A DNA stretch of 64,000 nucleotides from Pardosa pseudoannulata (GCA_032207245.1 CM063510.1:158894348-158958347); one strand, 5' to 3'; shown: positions 1-12,599, numbered from the stretch's first letter. Numbers and translations are program-made. Notes: generated from the sequence alone by a model not told the origin.

Positions 1-2128
1 TTCCTATTAATCATATGTGATGTTTTGGAACAAGGCGTGGAAGGCCATCACACAGTAGCACTGAACTTTACTGAATTATAACAGCTTTAGCCAATATTAG
101 GCAAGCCATTCCCGTGGACCGTTTCCAAAACCTTGTTAATCTATGCCTCGTCGTGTTTCAGCCTTTATCAAGGCCAGGGGTGTTCCGACTCGTTACTAGA
201 TAGGTATTCCTAAGTCAGTGGTATTTCAGTGTGGGTGTAAATGTTTATACCATTTTAATAGAAAATCATCGGATAGAAAAAGCCAAGGACTTTCAGATGA
301 AATATCAGTGGTGTGTGGCCTCTTTCTCTCAAGTGTGGTGTCACAGAAATCTTCGATATCCTGAGCCAAGCATTCTACTCCAGAATTCTCGAAGTAACAT
401 CATTACACATGACTTCCTGACTATTACTTACCAATGACTTATACCAGGCCTGATGAGATAACACAAAGAATTCAGACACCAGATACAAACGAGGGAAGAC
501 TTACCCTTTTTCAGACTCTTTATTTACAATTCTATTTCTGAACAATCTGGGGACGCAAATAATATATTAAATCTCAATATGGAGACGCCGTAAACTGCTG
601 GAATGTTGGAGAAACTCCCTGCCGCTGATGACACTATGTTCAGATGAAAAAATAGTAGAGCATTCCCTAACTCTGCTGAAGTTCTCCGTTCGCTCCGTCT
701 TGGCCTGTTTTTCCTCAGAAGGGGCCTCAAATCTGCCGAGCAAAATCCAATGACTACTGTTGCTAGGGCCAATGACGACTGACCCACGTATAGCAACCCC
801 TCTTGTCCAGTGGGGTCGAAGGGGGGGGGGGGAAGGTGGTCCCTGGCATAGCTTTCGTCCTTCGGTCTGTCTCTCGCACTGGTGTTACACATGTTATATA
901 TAATATCACAAAAAACTTTGAAGTACTATTTATCACTGAAGACAGTAATGTAACTCATTGTTACATCGATGTTAATGAGTGCGCTGCAAATTATAGTCCT
1001 CCATTCGTTTATGCTGTTCTGTTATCCGCGAGGTAATGGAGTTTTCAAGCAAGACAACTGTACCTGACACAAGTCCCGGTTAGCTACTGGCTGGTTGGAT
1101 GAGCATTCCTCTGATTTTTCTGTCATAAATTGGCCACCTGGAAGCCGAGAATTAATTCCTATTAATCATATGTGATGTTTTGGAACAAGGCGTGAAAGGC
1201 CATCACACAGTAGCACTGAACTTTACTGAATTATAACAGCTTTAGCCAATATTAGGCAAGCCATTCCCGTGGACCGTTTCCAAAACCTTGTTAATCTATG
1301 CCTCGTCGTGTTTCAGCCTTTATCAAGGCCAGGGGTGTTCCGACTCGTTACTAGATAGGTATTCCTAAATCAGTGGTATTTCAGTGTGGGTGTAAATGTT
1401 TATACCATTTTAATAGAAAATCATCGGATAGAAAAAGCCAAGGACTTTCAGATGAAATATCAGTGGTGTGTGGCCTTTTTTAAACTCTTTCTCTCAAGTG
1501 TGGTGTCACAGAAATCTTCGATATCCTGAGCCAAGCATTCTACTCCAGAATTCTCGAAGTAACATCATTACACATGACTTATACCAGGCCTGTTGAGATA
1601 ACACAAAGAATTAAGACACCAGATAGAAACGAGCGAAGACTTTTTCAGACTCTTTATTTACAATTCTATTTTTGAACAATCTGGGGACGCAAATAATATA
1701 TTAAATCTCAATATGGAGACGCCGTAAACTGCTGGAATGTTGGAGAAACTCCCTGCCGCTGATGACACTATGTTCAGATGAAAAAATAGTAGAGCATTCC
1801 CTAACTCTGCTGAAGTTCTCCGTTCGCTCCGTCTTGGCCTGTTTTTCCTCAGAAGGGGCCTCAAATCTGCCGAGCAAAATCCAATGACTACTGTTGCTAG
1901 GGACAATGACGACTGACCCACGTATAGCAACCCCTCTTGTCCAATGGGGTCGAAGGGGGGGAAGGGAGTCACTGACATAGCTTTCGTCCTTCGGTCTGTC
2001 TCTCGCGCTGGTGTTACACATGTTATATATAATATCACAAAAAACTTTGAAGTACTATTTATCACTGAAGACAGTAATGTAACTCATTGTTACATCGATG
2101 TTAATGAGTGCGCTGCAAATTATAGTCA
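1..2128. repeat. Tandem duplication of a ~1.16-kb repeat unit
   Basis: Bases 1-998 recur almost exactly at 1157-2128. The unit opens with TTCCTATTAATCATATGTGA. Copy 2 lacks ~25 bp present near 413-438, has a small insertion near 1477, and differs at scattered single bases. Bases 999-1156 occur once. A short third fragment of the same sequence (AATATCACAAAAAA-TTTGAAGTACT) lies near 5071-5115, so the unit is a dispersed repeat that was locally duplicated. The first copy begins at the window edge, so more copies may lie to the left. Confidence 0.9.
524..892 (-). other. Open frame shared by both copies of the duplicated repeat
   Basis: A 122-codon minus frame contains GQEGLLYVGQSSLALATV and FHLNIVSSAAGSFSNIPA. 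It is preserved with only a few changes in the second copy (1658-2065), although its N-terminal part differs by frameshift. I do not recognise a domain. The conservation may simply reflect recent duplication. Treat it as a repeat-encoded frame, not a gene. Confidence 0.25.
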
Positions 2129-2715
2129 AACTCATAATAGAATTTAAATTTTTGTTTCAAAAAATAACATATTTATATCTGCATGTCCATTCCTGTTTTA
2201 AGCTTGTTTACGAGGAACCTTATACTATGCATCTGTGTGATAAAGAAGTGAAGCGTCTTTATAAAAATATATACATTCAGTGGAATATTCACCGGGATTC
2301 GTTAACGGCGTACGACAGCATTTTAATAGGGGGTGGTCCAATTTCGTACCGCAAACAAGCACTAAGCCTCATTCATTATTCATGTCCGGCTCTCTCGCAT
2401 CCTTATCTCCAGACAAAAGACCTCCCCCTCTCTGCCAGTGCATCCTTTTGAAATGATTTTTGAATGATGTCCACTCTGCTCTAATGTTATGCTGAGGTCG
2501 ACGCCCCTGCTCGCTTTCTCCCGAGATTTATGGGGGATAGTTGACAAAAGAGGGCTGCGCTTATTAGGGACTCAAACGTGCTAATTTCCATTCGATAATC
2601 GCACCATAAAATACCGGGAAAAACATAATTTCCGCAGTAGGTCGTCAAAAATAACACGGAAGTTTTTAGACAGCAGTGATATAATACACACACACTCACA
2701 CAGATATTGTGCACA

Positions 2716-2717
<2 letters not shown>
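2129..2717. other. No recognisable gene
   Basis: Non-repetitive sequence between the duplicated block and the microsatellite. Frames are short. A moderately GC-rich patch near 2490-2660 has no recognisable product. Confidence 0.5.
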
Positions 2718-2777
<60 letters not shown>

Positions 2778-2948
2778 GTATGTATATATATATGTATATA
2801 TATGTATGTATGTATATATATGTATGTATGCATGTATATATGTATGTATGTATGTATGTATATATATATATATGTATATATATGTATGTATATATATATA
2901 CATATATATATATGTGTGTGTGTATGTATGTATGTATATATGTATGAC
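2718..2948. repeat. TA/TATG microsatellite
   Basis: A long (TA)n tract passing into irregular TATG and TATATG repeats. It gives rise to spurious Tyr/Ile/Met/Val frames on both strands. Confidence 0.95.
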
Positions 2949-3290
2949 ATGGTCCAGTGTTAAGGCGAATGGAAAACAGTCTTTCTTGATAATAATAAGT
3001 TTATTAAATCATAGTTTCATTTAAAGGCAAAACTAGCGCCATTTTCATTTGATGGCGCAGACACGCGTAAAGTGTGTTGACAGCTCCATATCCACTATCT
3101 AACTGACACATATTGTTTCGCTTAATCATCAAAATCTTCAAATATATTTCCACTTGACCGGATGATCCCAAAAGTTTACGCGAGCGTGGGTCTTTTTCAT
3201 TTATTTTATTATTATAACAGAGTTCCCCTTTTTAAAATCGCTTATAACTCACGTAATTTCCAACTACCCCTTTTTAGACCTGACGTGTAT
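2944..3290. repeat. Dispersed repeat bordered by microsatellites, copy 1
   Basis: About 345 bp lying exactly between two TATG microsatellites. A second copy in the same orientation, also between two microsatellites, is at 58074-58411. Shared landmarks include GTTGACAGCTCCAT, GCGTGGGTCTTTTTCATTTA and TTTAGACCTGAC at the right edge. No coding capacity is seen. Confidence 0.85.
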
Positions 3291-3325
3291 ATGTATGTAT
3301 ATATGTATGTATGTATATATATATA

Positions 3326-3356
<31 letters not shown>

Positions 3357-3460
3357 ATGTATGCTTATATATAAATATATAGGTATATATTATATGTATG
3401 TATATATGTATATGTATAGATATACACATATGTACATAAATACATATATATGCATATATA
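3284..3460. repeat. TATG/TG microsatellite
   Basis: TATGTA and TG repeats directly abutting the dispersed repeat on the left and the MITE on the right. Confidence 0.95.
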
Positions 3461-3462
3461 TA

Positions 3463-4078
3463 GAGGGTGCCCCAAAACGACCGCATAAACTCTGCACAGC
3501 TAGATTCCTCGTTGAGAGTACATAAAAACTGCCCAAAGAAGCGTTCCTGTGCGATCCATAGTTTACGAGAAAAATACGAAAAACAAAGTATGGCATCACT
3601 GCCGGTTCAAGAAAAAAACACTTTATTGGACATATAAACAACAGTATTTGCATATCTTTCCAGACGATAATGTTTAGGACGTTCGCAGCACATATCGCGT
3701 CATGCATGCGCGCAAGCCATGGAATGGCGTTAAGCCGCCGTTGAACTGGTGTTTAAAAGGCTGCATCTTGCAGCTACCGGTATTCTTCGTATGGTGGCCA
3801 TGTATTCCGTTCGTGACTATTGCGGCAAGTACCTGATGTACAGCCGATGTAATGGAAATGCTTTACGATCTATTAGGGAGTATGGCCGTACATATATTGC
3901 TGCTGATATGTTCAATAAAGTGTTGTTTCTTGCAACGGCAGTGACGTCATACTTTGTTTTTCGTATTTTTCTCGTCAACTATTGGATCGTACAGGAACGC
4001 TTCTTTGGCCAGTTTTTATGTACTTCCAACGAGGAATCTAGCTGTGCAGAGTTTATATGGTCGGTTTGAGACACCCTG
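3463..4078. mobile_element. Long-TIR MITE (Tc1/mariner-like, TA-flanked)
   Basis: The left arm 3463-~3650 (GGGTGCCCCAAAACGACC, then ACTCTGCACAGCTAGATTCC) is the inverted repeat of the right arm ~3890-4078, which ends GTTTGAGACACCCTG followed by TA. Arms of about 185 bp surround ~240 bp of unique interior. TA lies at both borders, as expected for Tc1/mariner insertion. No transposase is encoded. The element sits in the presumed last intron of the EF-hand gene. Confidence 0.85.
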
Positions 4079-4597
4079 TATATTTCATATATAGCTTCTA
4101 TATAAATTTTTTATATGATGTAAATCAGCATTAGAATATAGACGAAGCGTTACATTCACTGTCAGAAACGAGGCAACGAGAGAATTTTATAGCAATTGTT
4201 CTAAGTGTCAACTGCGAACGCCGTATAGCTGCCGTTATCGTCACGCTAAAAGTTTTATCACGTGTCAATGTATTACGTGTTTTCTTTTACTGCTGTGTAG
4301 ATTTCTTGTGTGACTGCGAAAACTCAAGAGACTTATTTTAGTTCAGGTTGACTTCTGAAAAGGCCTGAATTATTTGAAAAGTTTTTCGCTATCACAAGAG
4401 AAATCAACGTAGTTTTCAAGGAGAAAACAATTCCTGAACTAAATCTGATGCTTTTTCAAGACCTAAATGTTGACATGTGATAAGGCCATACGGATGACCG
4501 GACGCGTTCAAACAACTTCGAACAATTACCGCATAATCACTTTTCAAATTTCTTTCATTTTTAATAACTACATATTTTTTGTTTTTTACTATTCCAG
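4079..4597. other. 3' part of the intron before the EF-hand exon
   Basis: AT-rich sequence with no further exon. The last ~40 bases form a T-rich acceptor tract. Confidence 0.6.
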
Positions 4598-4789
4598 GAC
4601 AAAGATGGCAAATTGAGCCGAGAGGAGTTCTGCAAAGGCTTCAAGAACGATACGTGGATCATAAAGGCCCTGCTGATGAAGTCGCCACTGTCCACCTCCA
4701 ACTCGTCTAACTCTCTGGCTGCCCAAGAACCAGAGACCGCTAGGCGATCGTCCACGTGCACAGCGTCGGTCGGCAACGGCCTCCACTGA
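4598..4789 (+). CDS. C-terminal exon of a neuronal calcium sensor-like EF-hand protein (partial)
   Basis: Terminal coding exon of 63 codons plus TGA. It follows a pyrimidine-rich tract and a CAG acceptor (AG at 4596-4597) and starts in phase 0. It opens inside an EF-hand calcium loop (DKDGKLSREEF, with the -Z glutamate present) followed by a helix KGFKNDTWIIKALLM. This is the layout of EF4 plus the C-terminal helix in frequenin, neurocalcin, KChIP and GCAP-like proteins, which are small Ca2+ sensors acting at membranes and synapses. The last ~35 residues are a Ser/Thr-rich tail, longer than is usual for the family. The start methionine, any myristoylation site and EF1-EF3 lie upstream, outside the window, so the last intron is at least 4.6 kb. 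The exact subfamily cannot be decided. Other EF-hand proteins ending in a similar loop remain possible. Confidence 0.72.
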   Translation, partial: DKDGKLSREEFCKGFKNDTWIIKALLMKSPLSTSNSSNSLAAQEPETARRSSTCTASVGNGLH

Positions 4790-7700
4790 GGGAAAACGTC
4801 GGAGAGTCAGAGGTGGGGGTTCTGCGACAGCAGGAGGCGGGAGCTGTCGTTTGGAAAATTAGTTGGAGCATGATGTCGTGATGCAAAATACATGTTTGGA
4901 ACTTTTTGCCATGCGTTTAGTTTTCAAAACAAATATTTCAGTAGCGAAATTTTAATTCGGGATGAACGCGCATAACCAGGGAACATCTTAGGTAAAATTT
5001 TACAAGACGAGTTTGTCGTTCAGGAAAATTTCTCCTGTTACAATATTGGTTTGCTAGAAAAGAAAACTCAGTAATATCACAAAAAATTTTGAAGTACTAT
5101 TTATCATTGAAGGTAGTAGTTAAACCATGTATTCTAACATCTGCCCCGTTTTATTAACAAAATATATTTATTTCAATCTTTTAACCTTATCAGTGGTCGT
5201 GTTGGGCAACTGATTTTTAAAAAAGTTGTTTGCACCTTGTATATTTTTTCATTACATCTACAGTAGTTTTAAAAAATTCATAACTCTGTTGATATTTTAT
5301 GATTGTTTAATATGAAAGATGTCTAAGTAAAAAACAAACTTAATTCATAATAATTCGTCGAGAGAGGTGAGAACACCGCTGAGATCTCTGAAATAGATAT
5401 TATTTTTACAAATTACACGAGACTGAATAATAAATATAACGAATTTTTGCCATTTTTATTCTTTATTATTTTCCGTTTTTTCACACTTTTCCTGTAATAA
5501 CTTTGATTCAGAAACATATTATATAATTTTTGAAAACAAGAGACCAAAATAATTAATAAAAGAAAAAAAACTGTCATTTTTTCTTACGAATTTTCCGTTT
5601 TTGACACCTTTTTTTTAATATGTTCAGTACAAAATGATGCAATTCATTACAGAACAATTTCGAACTTTGGCGGAAAGTTATACTGAATTTTTCTTATCAA
5701 GGAAATGACGTTTCCATTACGCTTTATTCCACAAGGATAACAACCAATGAGAATAAACGCATAGGGAAACCGTTAGTCTTGGTTAAGACTACTTTCACAC
5801 CGACACAAGTAAAAATGGTTCCTCATAGCTTTTCTTCTACGTTTGTGGTGAAGTACTATGAGATTCTTATCTTTTATTTACTTCTAAGGATAGAATGGGA
5901 TATTTCTCTCTCCTTTCTTAGAGATTGAGGAAACTTTATCTTTTATCTCGCATTTGTATCTTTTGTACTTGTATTTTTTTATTAAGGACACCTTAAATCT
6001 CAGTTACTTTCTGTTCTCGATATTAACTGTCTCAATTTTTTACCTCATTTACATAGAAACTTGACTCAAAGTTTCCCTTACATAAGATATAGTTTATATA
6101 AAAGTTATCTAAATTTATACAACGTTTAAACAATTTTTCTCGATCTTTTACTATTAATCGTTGTTGTATTGTACTCTCTGTATGTCAAGAAAAGAATGTC
6201 TTGAAAAAAAAATTTGAGAACGATAACGACTTTAATCAAATGATTAAATATTGAAAGATTTTTTTTGACTCTTCATTATTTCTACTTACAGATGTAATAA
6301 ATTATTTCCGAATCGAATAAACTTGACTACTTAGTTCGATAAAAAGCATCATGTATCCCTTAAAACGTCCACTAAAACAAAGAATAACACTTAGTGCGTG
6401 TGTGTGTATTTAGATAGACTTGACAACGCACGAAAATAATACTTATGGAACTACAATAACCACTGGCTGTTGCCAGTTCAAAATTCCTAAATTTGATACT
6501 CTGCCTGGCGAAAGATCCACAATTACGTCTGTTAGAGACTATATATGTGTGTGTGCGTGCGTGTGTGTATATGTCTGTAAATGTGTGTATCTATATATAC
6601 ATGCATATACGTTCGTTACATACTAACATTTTAAAACTATTTCTGTAAAGGGAAAATAGAAGTAAGGAAACTATGAAATTATATATATTTTTGGTGGATA
6701 TCAACCACCTTAATTACTTCGAAAAAAACTTTCTGAACCGATAACGAATAAATATTTAAAACGCATCAGTAAAATGAAACTCAATAAGAACATTTGGAAA
6801 AGAGCAAACTAAAGTCAAAATTATTTTAAATGTTCTTTCCGTTCTTAACGTTATACTACATTTTAGAATAACTTAAAATAGGCTAACAGTACTCTCATTT
6901 CATTAGATTTTCTGAAATATATTTCGCACTGTCATAAATAGTTGGAAATTCCACATTATGTTGAAATATATCTGTGATAAGGTAAATTAAATCTTTGTTC
7001 TAAGAACAAAATTAAATAAAAAGTCATAAAGGGAGAAATAGTTTCAAATATGTATTGAACCGCTGCATAGTGGTTTGGCAGCAAAAGATTGCACAAAAAA
7101 CTATTAAGAATAATAACTGCGCATGCATTCTATTACTTTTTAAGGCTACATATGATAAAGTTCCCAGAAATATAAACTCGCTTAAACTTCATAGTTGTCT
7201 TTTAGAACAAAAATCCCCTCTGAGCTATTCTTCCAAATGTTAAAACGAAAATGGCATTAAAAATTCAATACCACCCTCTCTCTCTCTGTCTCTATTTTAA
7301 ATTGTAACCGACGCAACTAACTTCGCTCCAACTCAATTTCCAATTTTTACCTTCTCTGAAGCTTTTGACAACGAGAAATATCTGTTGTCGAAGCTAAAAC
7401 CCATCTCGTGGTTGGAAATCAGAAAGTTTGTTCTGCAGACGAGTTTTGGCGCGTTTTCTAGAGGAGATGGGTTTCCGGTCCACTTAGCTGAATTGTATCA
7501 GCGAATTTTCATTGTCGTTCTGTATCTCAACTTTCTCGTACAAATTCACAAAAGCTATCTCTTACGAAAAAAGCTATGAAAACTGTTTAAAAAAACGCAT
7601 ACTGATATATACACATGCATATATGAACCTTAGGAGTTTTAGAATTTTCTAGTTAATAACTTCGCAAGACATTTAACTGTTAACTGTAAGGTGCTTTTTA

Positions 7701-8500
7701 ATGATGATTGCCTTCAGTTGTAAAATATTCAGCAACCAATGCCTATTGTTTTAACATGAATTGATTTTTTTACATGTGTAAAATGCTTATTTTTATCGCA
7801 TATATATATAACAGGCTCTTTTTTGAGCTCTTTGTGATCATTATTTTGTCATGCTTTTATGTATATATCGCAAAATGTAGGAACTTCACACCTTGCCTGT
7901 TCTTATTGCAAAATATCAAATTATTTATCTTAAAGATACTGTAAACTATGATGCAATAACAATAAAATACATTTCGGAAAACTCACAATGTCTTTTTCTA
8001 TTCATTGTAGCCTCTTTTTTCTTGAAATTGTAGACGTACAATGATTGTAAAAAATACTCGTATATTTAATATGATGTGAAAAGCCTCTTTAAAAAAACTA
8101 TTAAAAATCAAAGTAAGCAAATACACTTTCATGGTGAAACGTATTTTACTGTTTTCATGTGAAATTTTGAAAAAGAGAATTACATAACAAGCAAAATATA
8201 TACAAACAATACATCATCTCGCCGTGAAAAACGTATTTTTTTTTTACTTTTCTAAAGGCCTTATCTATATGTACAAGTTGAAGAACAATGATTTTTATTC
8301 ATAAATTCTTTTCCGGATGAGGAATGCTCTGATTTCTCGTGCACTGACAAAAATTTTCCATCGATTTACTTTTGTTTAGGTTCAAATAAAGCCTTCAATC
8401 AGCTGTAAGTGTTTCTGAGTCACACGAGAAATCTTTGTTATCTTCATCGGAAACGTAATTCTAAACTGAATCTTTTCTTTTTTCAAGATGTACAAAATTT
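4790..8500. other. Presumed 3' UTR and AT-rich intergenic DNA
   Basis: After the EF-hand stop no coding exon is recognised. There is a fragment of the 1.16-kb repeat near 5071-5115, a short TG microsatellite near 6541-6600 and a CT-rich run near 7270-7292. Nothing else stands out. Confidence 0.5.
5429..5434 (+). promoter_or_regulatory. Possible polyadenylation signal AATAAA for the EF-hand gene
   Basis: The first AATAAA hexamer noticed downstream of the EF-hand stop codon, about 640 nt into the presumed 3' UTR. The sequence is AT-rich, so a chance match is quite possible. Another AATAAA lies near 5555. Confidence 0.25.
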
Positions 8501-8514
8501 ACGTGTAATAAGAC

Positions 8515-8765
8515 CTTTTTACTTTACAATCAGATTGGCCAGATCCTGCTGCAGAATCTTTTTTCCAGATGGCCCTGTCTCTAGTCTACTTTCTCCAGTT
8601 GGTTATCCTCATGCATTTTTAGTCAAAGCAACGTTCCACCATTTTTTAGATCTTCTTCTAGGTCTGTTGCCCATTGCCATCCACCATAATAACTTTGCTA
8701 CTCAACTATCAGCTTTTCCTCCAATGTGGTTGTCAAGAAATAAATTCCTTGGAAAGTATTTTATT
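8515..8765 (-). pseudogene. C-terminal remnant of a non-LTR retrotransposon (RTE-like)
   Basis: Read on the minus strand, one frame gives RPRRRSKKWWNVALTKNA and then, after frameshifts, a DRAIWKK-like and R-DLA-like motif. This recalls the GRPRxRWxDxVxxD...DRxxWRxxxRxADP ending common in RTE-type LINE polyproteins. Stops and shifts show it is dead. The longer plus-strand frame over the same bases is antisense. Confidence 0.45.
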
Positions 8766-9388
8766 CAAATGAATCAATAAATAAAATCAAATGAATCAAT
8801 AAAATCAATAATTCTATAGGTAAATTTTTTAAAGCAAGCAAAGACCTTACACACCGTTGTACCACCATAACAGAAGGAGTATAGGAAATAAGCAACTTTT
8901 AAAAATGTTACGACCATGTCTTTCTCTATGGTACCTCGATATAAGGAGCATATTTAAAAGTTGCAAACAGTGCAAAACAAAACTCTTTAGTCAATTCGCA
9001 AGGTTTCCTGTTACTATATAAATGAATTAGTACATCGTGATACAAACATGGATCCAATTAAAGCAGTGATCAAGAATCTTACTTTGAACTTTTTTTAATC
9101 TTGTACAAAGTAAAAAACGACGAAATAGCAAATCTGCATGACTATAATCCCAAGGAGTTTTCCAAAAGGCCGAGAGTTAAATGGTCTTACATTCCTTTAT
9201 TTAACCTTCTACAATATAGTCTCACCGACGTTGATGTCTCGTTCTGAATTTTGAAAACTTATTTAATTGAGTTTGATTTATTTAACTTTGCACATTTTAA
9301 AGCTTATTGAAACAAATGTAACAATAATAATATTTAGTATAATTTTATAATTTTTTTTATGTCATGAGTCATCTAAATCAGTATCTTA

Positions 9389-9523
9389 GGGAAGGTCTCA
9401 CCAAAGTCTCTTAATAGCTAACCATGCTTAACACATGGCGCCAACCAATAGTGGAACAGAATTGTCCGTTTAAACAGAGATTAATCACGGTTAACCGTTA
9501 AACGACTTTGGTAAACCGGCCCT
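9389..9523. mobile_element. Harbinger-like MITE family A, copy 1
   Basis: A ~135-bp imperfect palindrome: left GTCTCACCAAAGTC, right GACTTTGGTAAACCGGCCC, with an inner CCGTTTAAACAGAGATTAAT block. TTA flanks both sides (left 9386-9388, right 9524-9526), the 3-bp target duplication expected of PIF/Harbinger elements. Confidence 0.8.
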
Positions 9524-10659
9524 TAATGTGTTCAACATATCTAACCAATTACTATCGTGGATATGGAGTAGCTGTTCTTTGGTGCTGTTGCATTCTCATA
9601 CTTTTGGCTCCATGGTGCAAGCGAGTGCATAACTCAACTTAGAAGCCAATATTACTTTAGAACCGTGTTGACTTTTTAGAACTGTTAAGAATGGCGTGTT
9701 TTTCGTCAGTTGTATTTTTGTTAGGGGTAAAAATGTTTTTGTAATTGTGCTATGTTTGTGCTCTATATATGAATTAAATTTGCGAAGTCTACTGCTGATA
9801 TCCTGATTTCTGGTTTCACGAGCTAAGAATCTTTTATGAACTTTATTTAACAGTTCCACAACACAACTTAATGTCTACGACTATATATTCAAATGATTGA
9901 ATACCGAAAAGGCTGATATACCTTATTTCTTCTTAGGACGAACTCTGCATCATATCTTCTTACAGCTGTAATAAGTCATTAATTTTCGAATCGAATTAAC
10001 AGGACTACTGGTTTAATGATAAAACACATGTATCATTTAAAATGTACGGTAACAAAGGATAACATTGAAAGGGAACACGACAATAAGCAAAAACAAGGCT
10101 TAAGAAAGGAACTATAATAACTGTCCGTTGCCATTTCAAAAGTCTTAATTTTGAAACTGTCTTAGACCGTCGAGGTTTACACATTTATGTCGGATATTAG
10201 ACTACTGGATTGGCGTATTGGTGTTAAAAAAAGGTGTTAAGTTTTTTTTTTTCGCCAATTTATGGGTATACTAAAGTCATATAAGGTAACGATCCTTCTC
10301 TCCCACTTACGTTTTTGGTCAAGGCAAATAAATTGGTTAACCAAATTCGTGATTGTGGCGTGCTACAGGATCGTGTGCCTGGGGAATCGGTTACAGTTTA
10401 TTCCGTTTTGAGCAGTGGTCAAATCAATATAACCCTTGTGAATTGATAAATTTTACAATAGATATATATTTTATGACCCCTTTTAATTCAACTATTATTC
10501 TTATACACCATATGTTGCTATCTACCTGAGTTGATCCGTATATACTTCTCACTATTTTACGTTCAAATATTTTTAAATTATTAACATCTCTTTTGTGTTA
10601 AGATCCAAGTTTTACAGCCATATGTCAATCACCTCGAGACGACTAATTGATTTGTATAT

Positions 10660-10985
10660 AAGGTGATTTCACGCAGCAGGGCAAATCTTAACTTATGGCA
10701 ATAAGGCGATTTCACGCAGCAGGGTACATCTCAACTTATAAAAATTCTGACTCTTGTTTCAAACGGAAGGGCAGCTTATTGTTTACCGATTGGCTATCGT
10801 AAACATGCAGATGAATGGGAAGGGCATTAAAGTAGTTCGTGACGTTGCATGAAATTGCTCTATTCTGACTTTAGTTTCAAACAGAAGGGCATTTTATTGT
10901 TTGTCTATTGGCTGTTGTAATAATGAAAATGAAAGGGAAGGGCATTATAGTAGTTCGTGACGTTGTGACAAATTGCTCTATTGTT
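10660..10985 (+). repeat. Repeat family F, tandem partial dimer
   Basis: Two near copies in a row of a ~160-bp repeat that starts AAGGCGATTTCACGCAGCAG and ends GACGTTG...AAATTGCTCTATT, with TTTCAAACGGAAGGGCA in the middle. Other copies are at 29027-29190 and 41833-42000 (inverted) and 62262-62405 (direct). Ends are weakly inverted, suggesting a MITE. Confidence 0.75.
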
Positions 10986-11213
10986 AATTTGATTACTTTG
11001 AGGATTTGTTTATTTTTTGACATATGTCAATACAAAAACTAGCTTTTCCTTTTACAATTCTGCAACTTAATTTCTTCTAAAGTTGTGTTAGAGACAATAA
11101 TTATTGTCAGCAGGGAGTGGGAAACTTTGTTCTTTAGTGGCAAATTTTTTGTTAAAATGGTACATGGGATAAATTCGTTTATTTAGAATATGCGCATAAG
11201 TTGGTATTTTGGA

Positions 11214-12558
11214 ACAGATGCATTATAGACGCCGGTTCCGTCCGCCATGTTTCTTTTTTCGACCAACAGAAAAACGCGTGATTTGAAAATTCGCCAAGTA
11301 GAAAAAAATGGCGGCGGTGCGTGTTTTCTGAAAGATCACAAAAAAAAAAAAAAAAGAAAAAGAAAAGAAAAAGCTGGCGGCGGTCACGTGGCATATTTGA
11401 AACACAACATTAACAAAACTAAACTTTAGAAGGAAACAACAGATTAACAATTTAAAGCATTATTAAAATAAAATTAGCATAATAATCATCTTTTACGTTA
11501 TTTAAAAAATAAATAACAGATTAGTAATATTTATGATATAATATTTACGATATGTATCAACAGAATAAACACAATATATAGCATTTTAATAAGCACTAAT
11601 ATTATGAAGTATCTGACTTGTGAGGGGGGTTGGAAACTTAATAACAAAGGAAAGTTGGAAAGGGTAGTGCCAGAAACATTTTTTAACACTCCCACCTCCC
11701 TTAAAAAACTTTTAAAAAAAACCTCAGATTTGGATTTGATATTTTTTAACAATTTCAAAAATAGTAAGAACCGAAATAACTACACCTGCCATAATTAAAT
11801 TACTAAATCACAGAAAATAAGAATAAAACAAAAATTTCCCAAACCAATTAACTTAGAATATCCTGATACTTTTTAACTATTTCAAAACCGAAATAACTTC
11901 ACTTGTCATAACTAAATTAACTAAATCCCAGAAAATTATAAGAACAAAAACAAAATGTTCCAAACCAAAACATCTTGTTTGGTTTAGAATATTTTGATAT
12001 TTTTTAACAATTTCAAAACCGAAATAACTTCACTTGTCATAACTCTAAATTAACTAAATCCCAGAAAATGATAAGAATAAAAACAAAATGTTCCAAACCA
12101 AAGCATCTTGTTTGATTTAGAATAAAAATAGTAAGAACCGAAATAACTACACCCACCATAACTAAAATACTAAATCCCAGAAAATGATAAGAACAAAAAA
12201 AAAAAATACAACCTAACCTAGGCGACTGTAAACCAAAAGAGCAGCTAAGATGCAATATTTCTGGACTTATGCTAAGATTTCTGGAAACACCCGCCATAAC
12301 TAAATTACTTACCTAACCTAGGAGGCACCTTACCACTTCGCGTCTGGAAGGAAAAGAATAGCTAAGTTCATTTAGAACAGCAAATTTTCATATAGTGCCG
12401 GGTAATGACGTCAAAAATCAAGTGCACCAATAAGATGCAAGAACATATCGGAACTTCCTTACCCCACCAAATTTAGGGCATATACAGCACCCCAGTCATC
12501 GCCCCATAAAATCGCCAAGTTTGGCGAGAAAAAATCACGGCGTCTATAATGCATCTGT
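11214..12558. mobile_element. 1.35-kb inverted-repeat-bounded element
   Basis: A perfect 21-bp inverted repeat bounds it: ACAGATGCATTATAGACGCC at 11214 and its complement ending at 12558. A second sequence with the same inner landmarks (ATTGGTGCACGTGATTTC, TGACGTCA, GCCAAATTTGGCG) lies inverted at ~40490-41170. Its interior has an A-rich tract (11340) and a tandem repeat (11750-12195). No transposase is seen. Confidence 0.6.
11750..12195. repeat. Tandem repeat, unit ~120-130 bp, about 3.5 copies
   Basis: The block AAAACCGAAATAACTTCACT...ACTAAATCCCAGAAAATTATAAGAAC...TGTTCCAAACCAAA recurs in tandem inside the element above, with the second and third units the most alike. Confidence 0.75.
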
Positions 12559-12599
12559 ACGGTATGGAATTTTTAAAAGAAATTTTTAGGTACTCTTAA

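Noticed and set aside
2487..3525. Several 70-138 codon frames rich in Tyr, Ile, His and Met
   Set aside because: They are translations of TA/TATG microsatellites on both strands, not proteins. The same holds for 57892-58095 and 59462-59735.
4561..4786. Two minus-strand frames over the EF-hand exon
   Set aside because: They lie antisense to a plus-strand exon with acceptor, EF-hand loop and stop.
8409..8780. 123-codon plus-strand open frame
   Set aside because: It runs antisense to a decayed non-LTR C-terminal region recognised on the minus strand, and its peptide has no domain.
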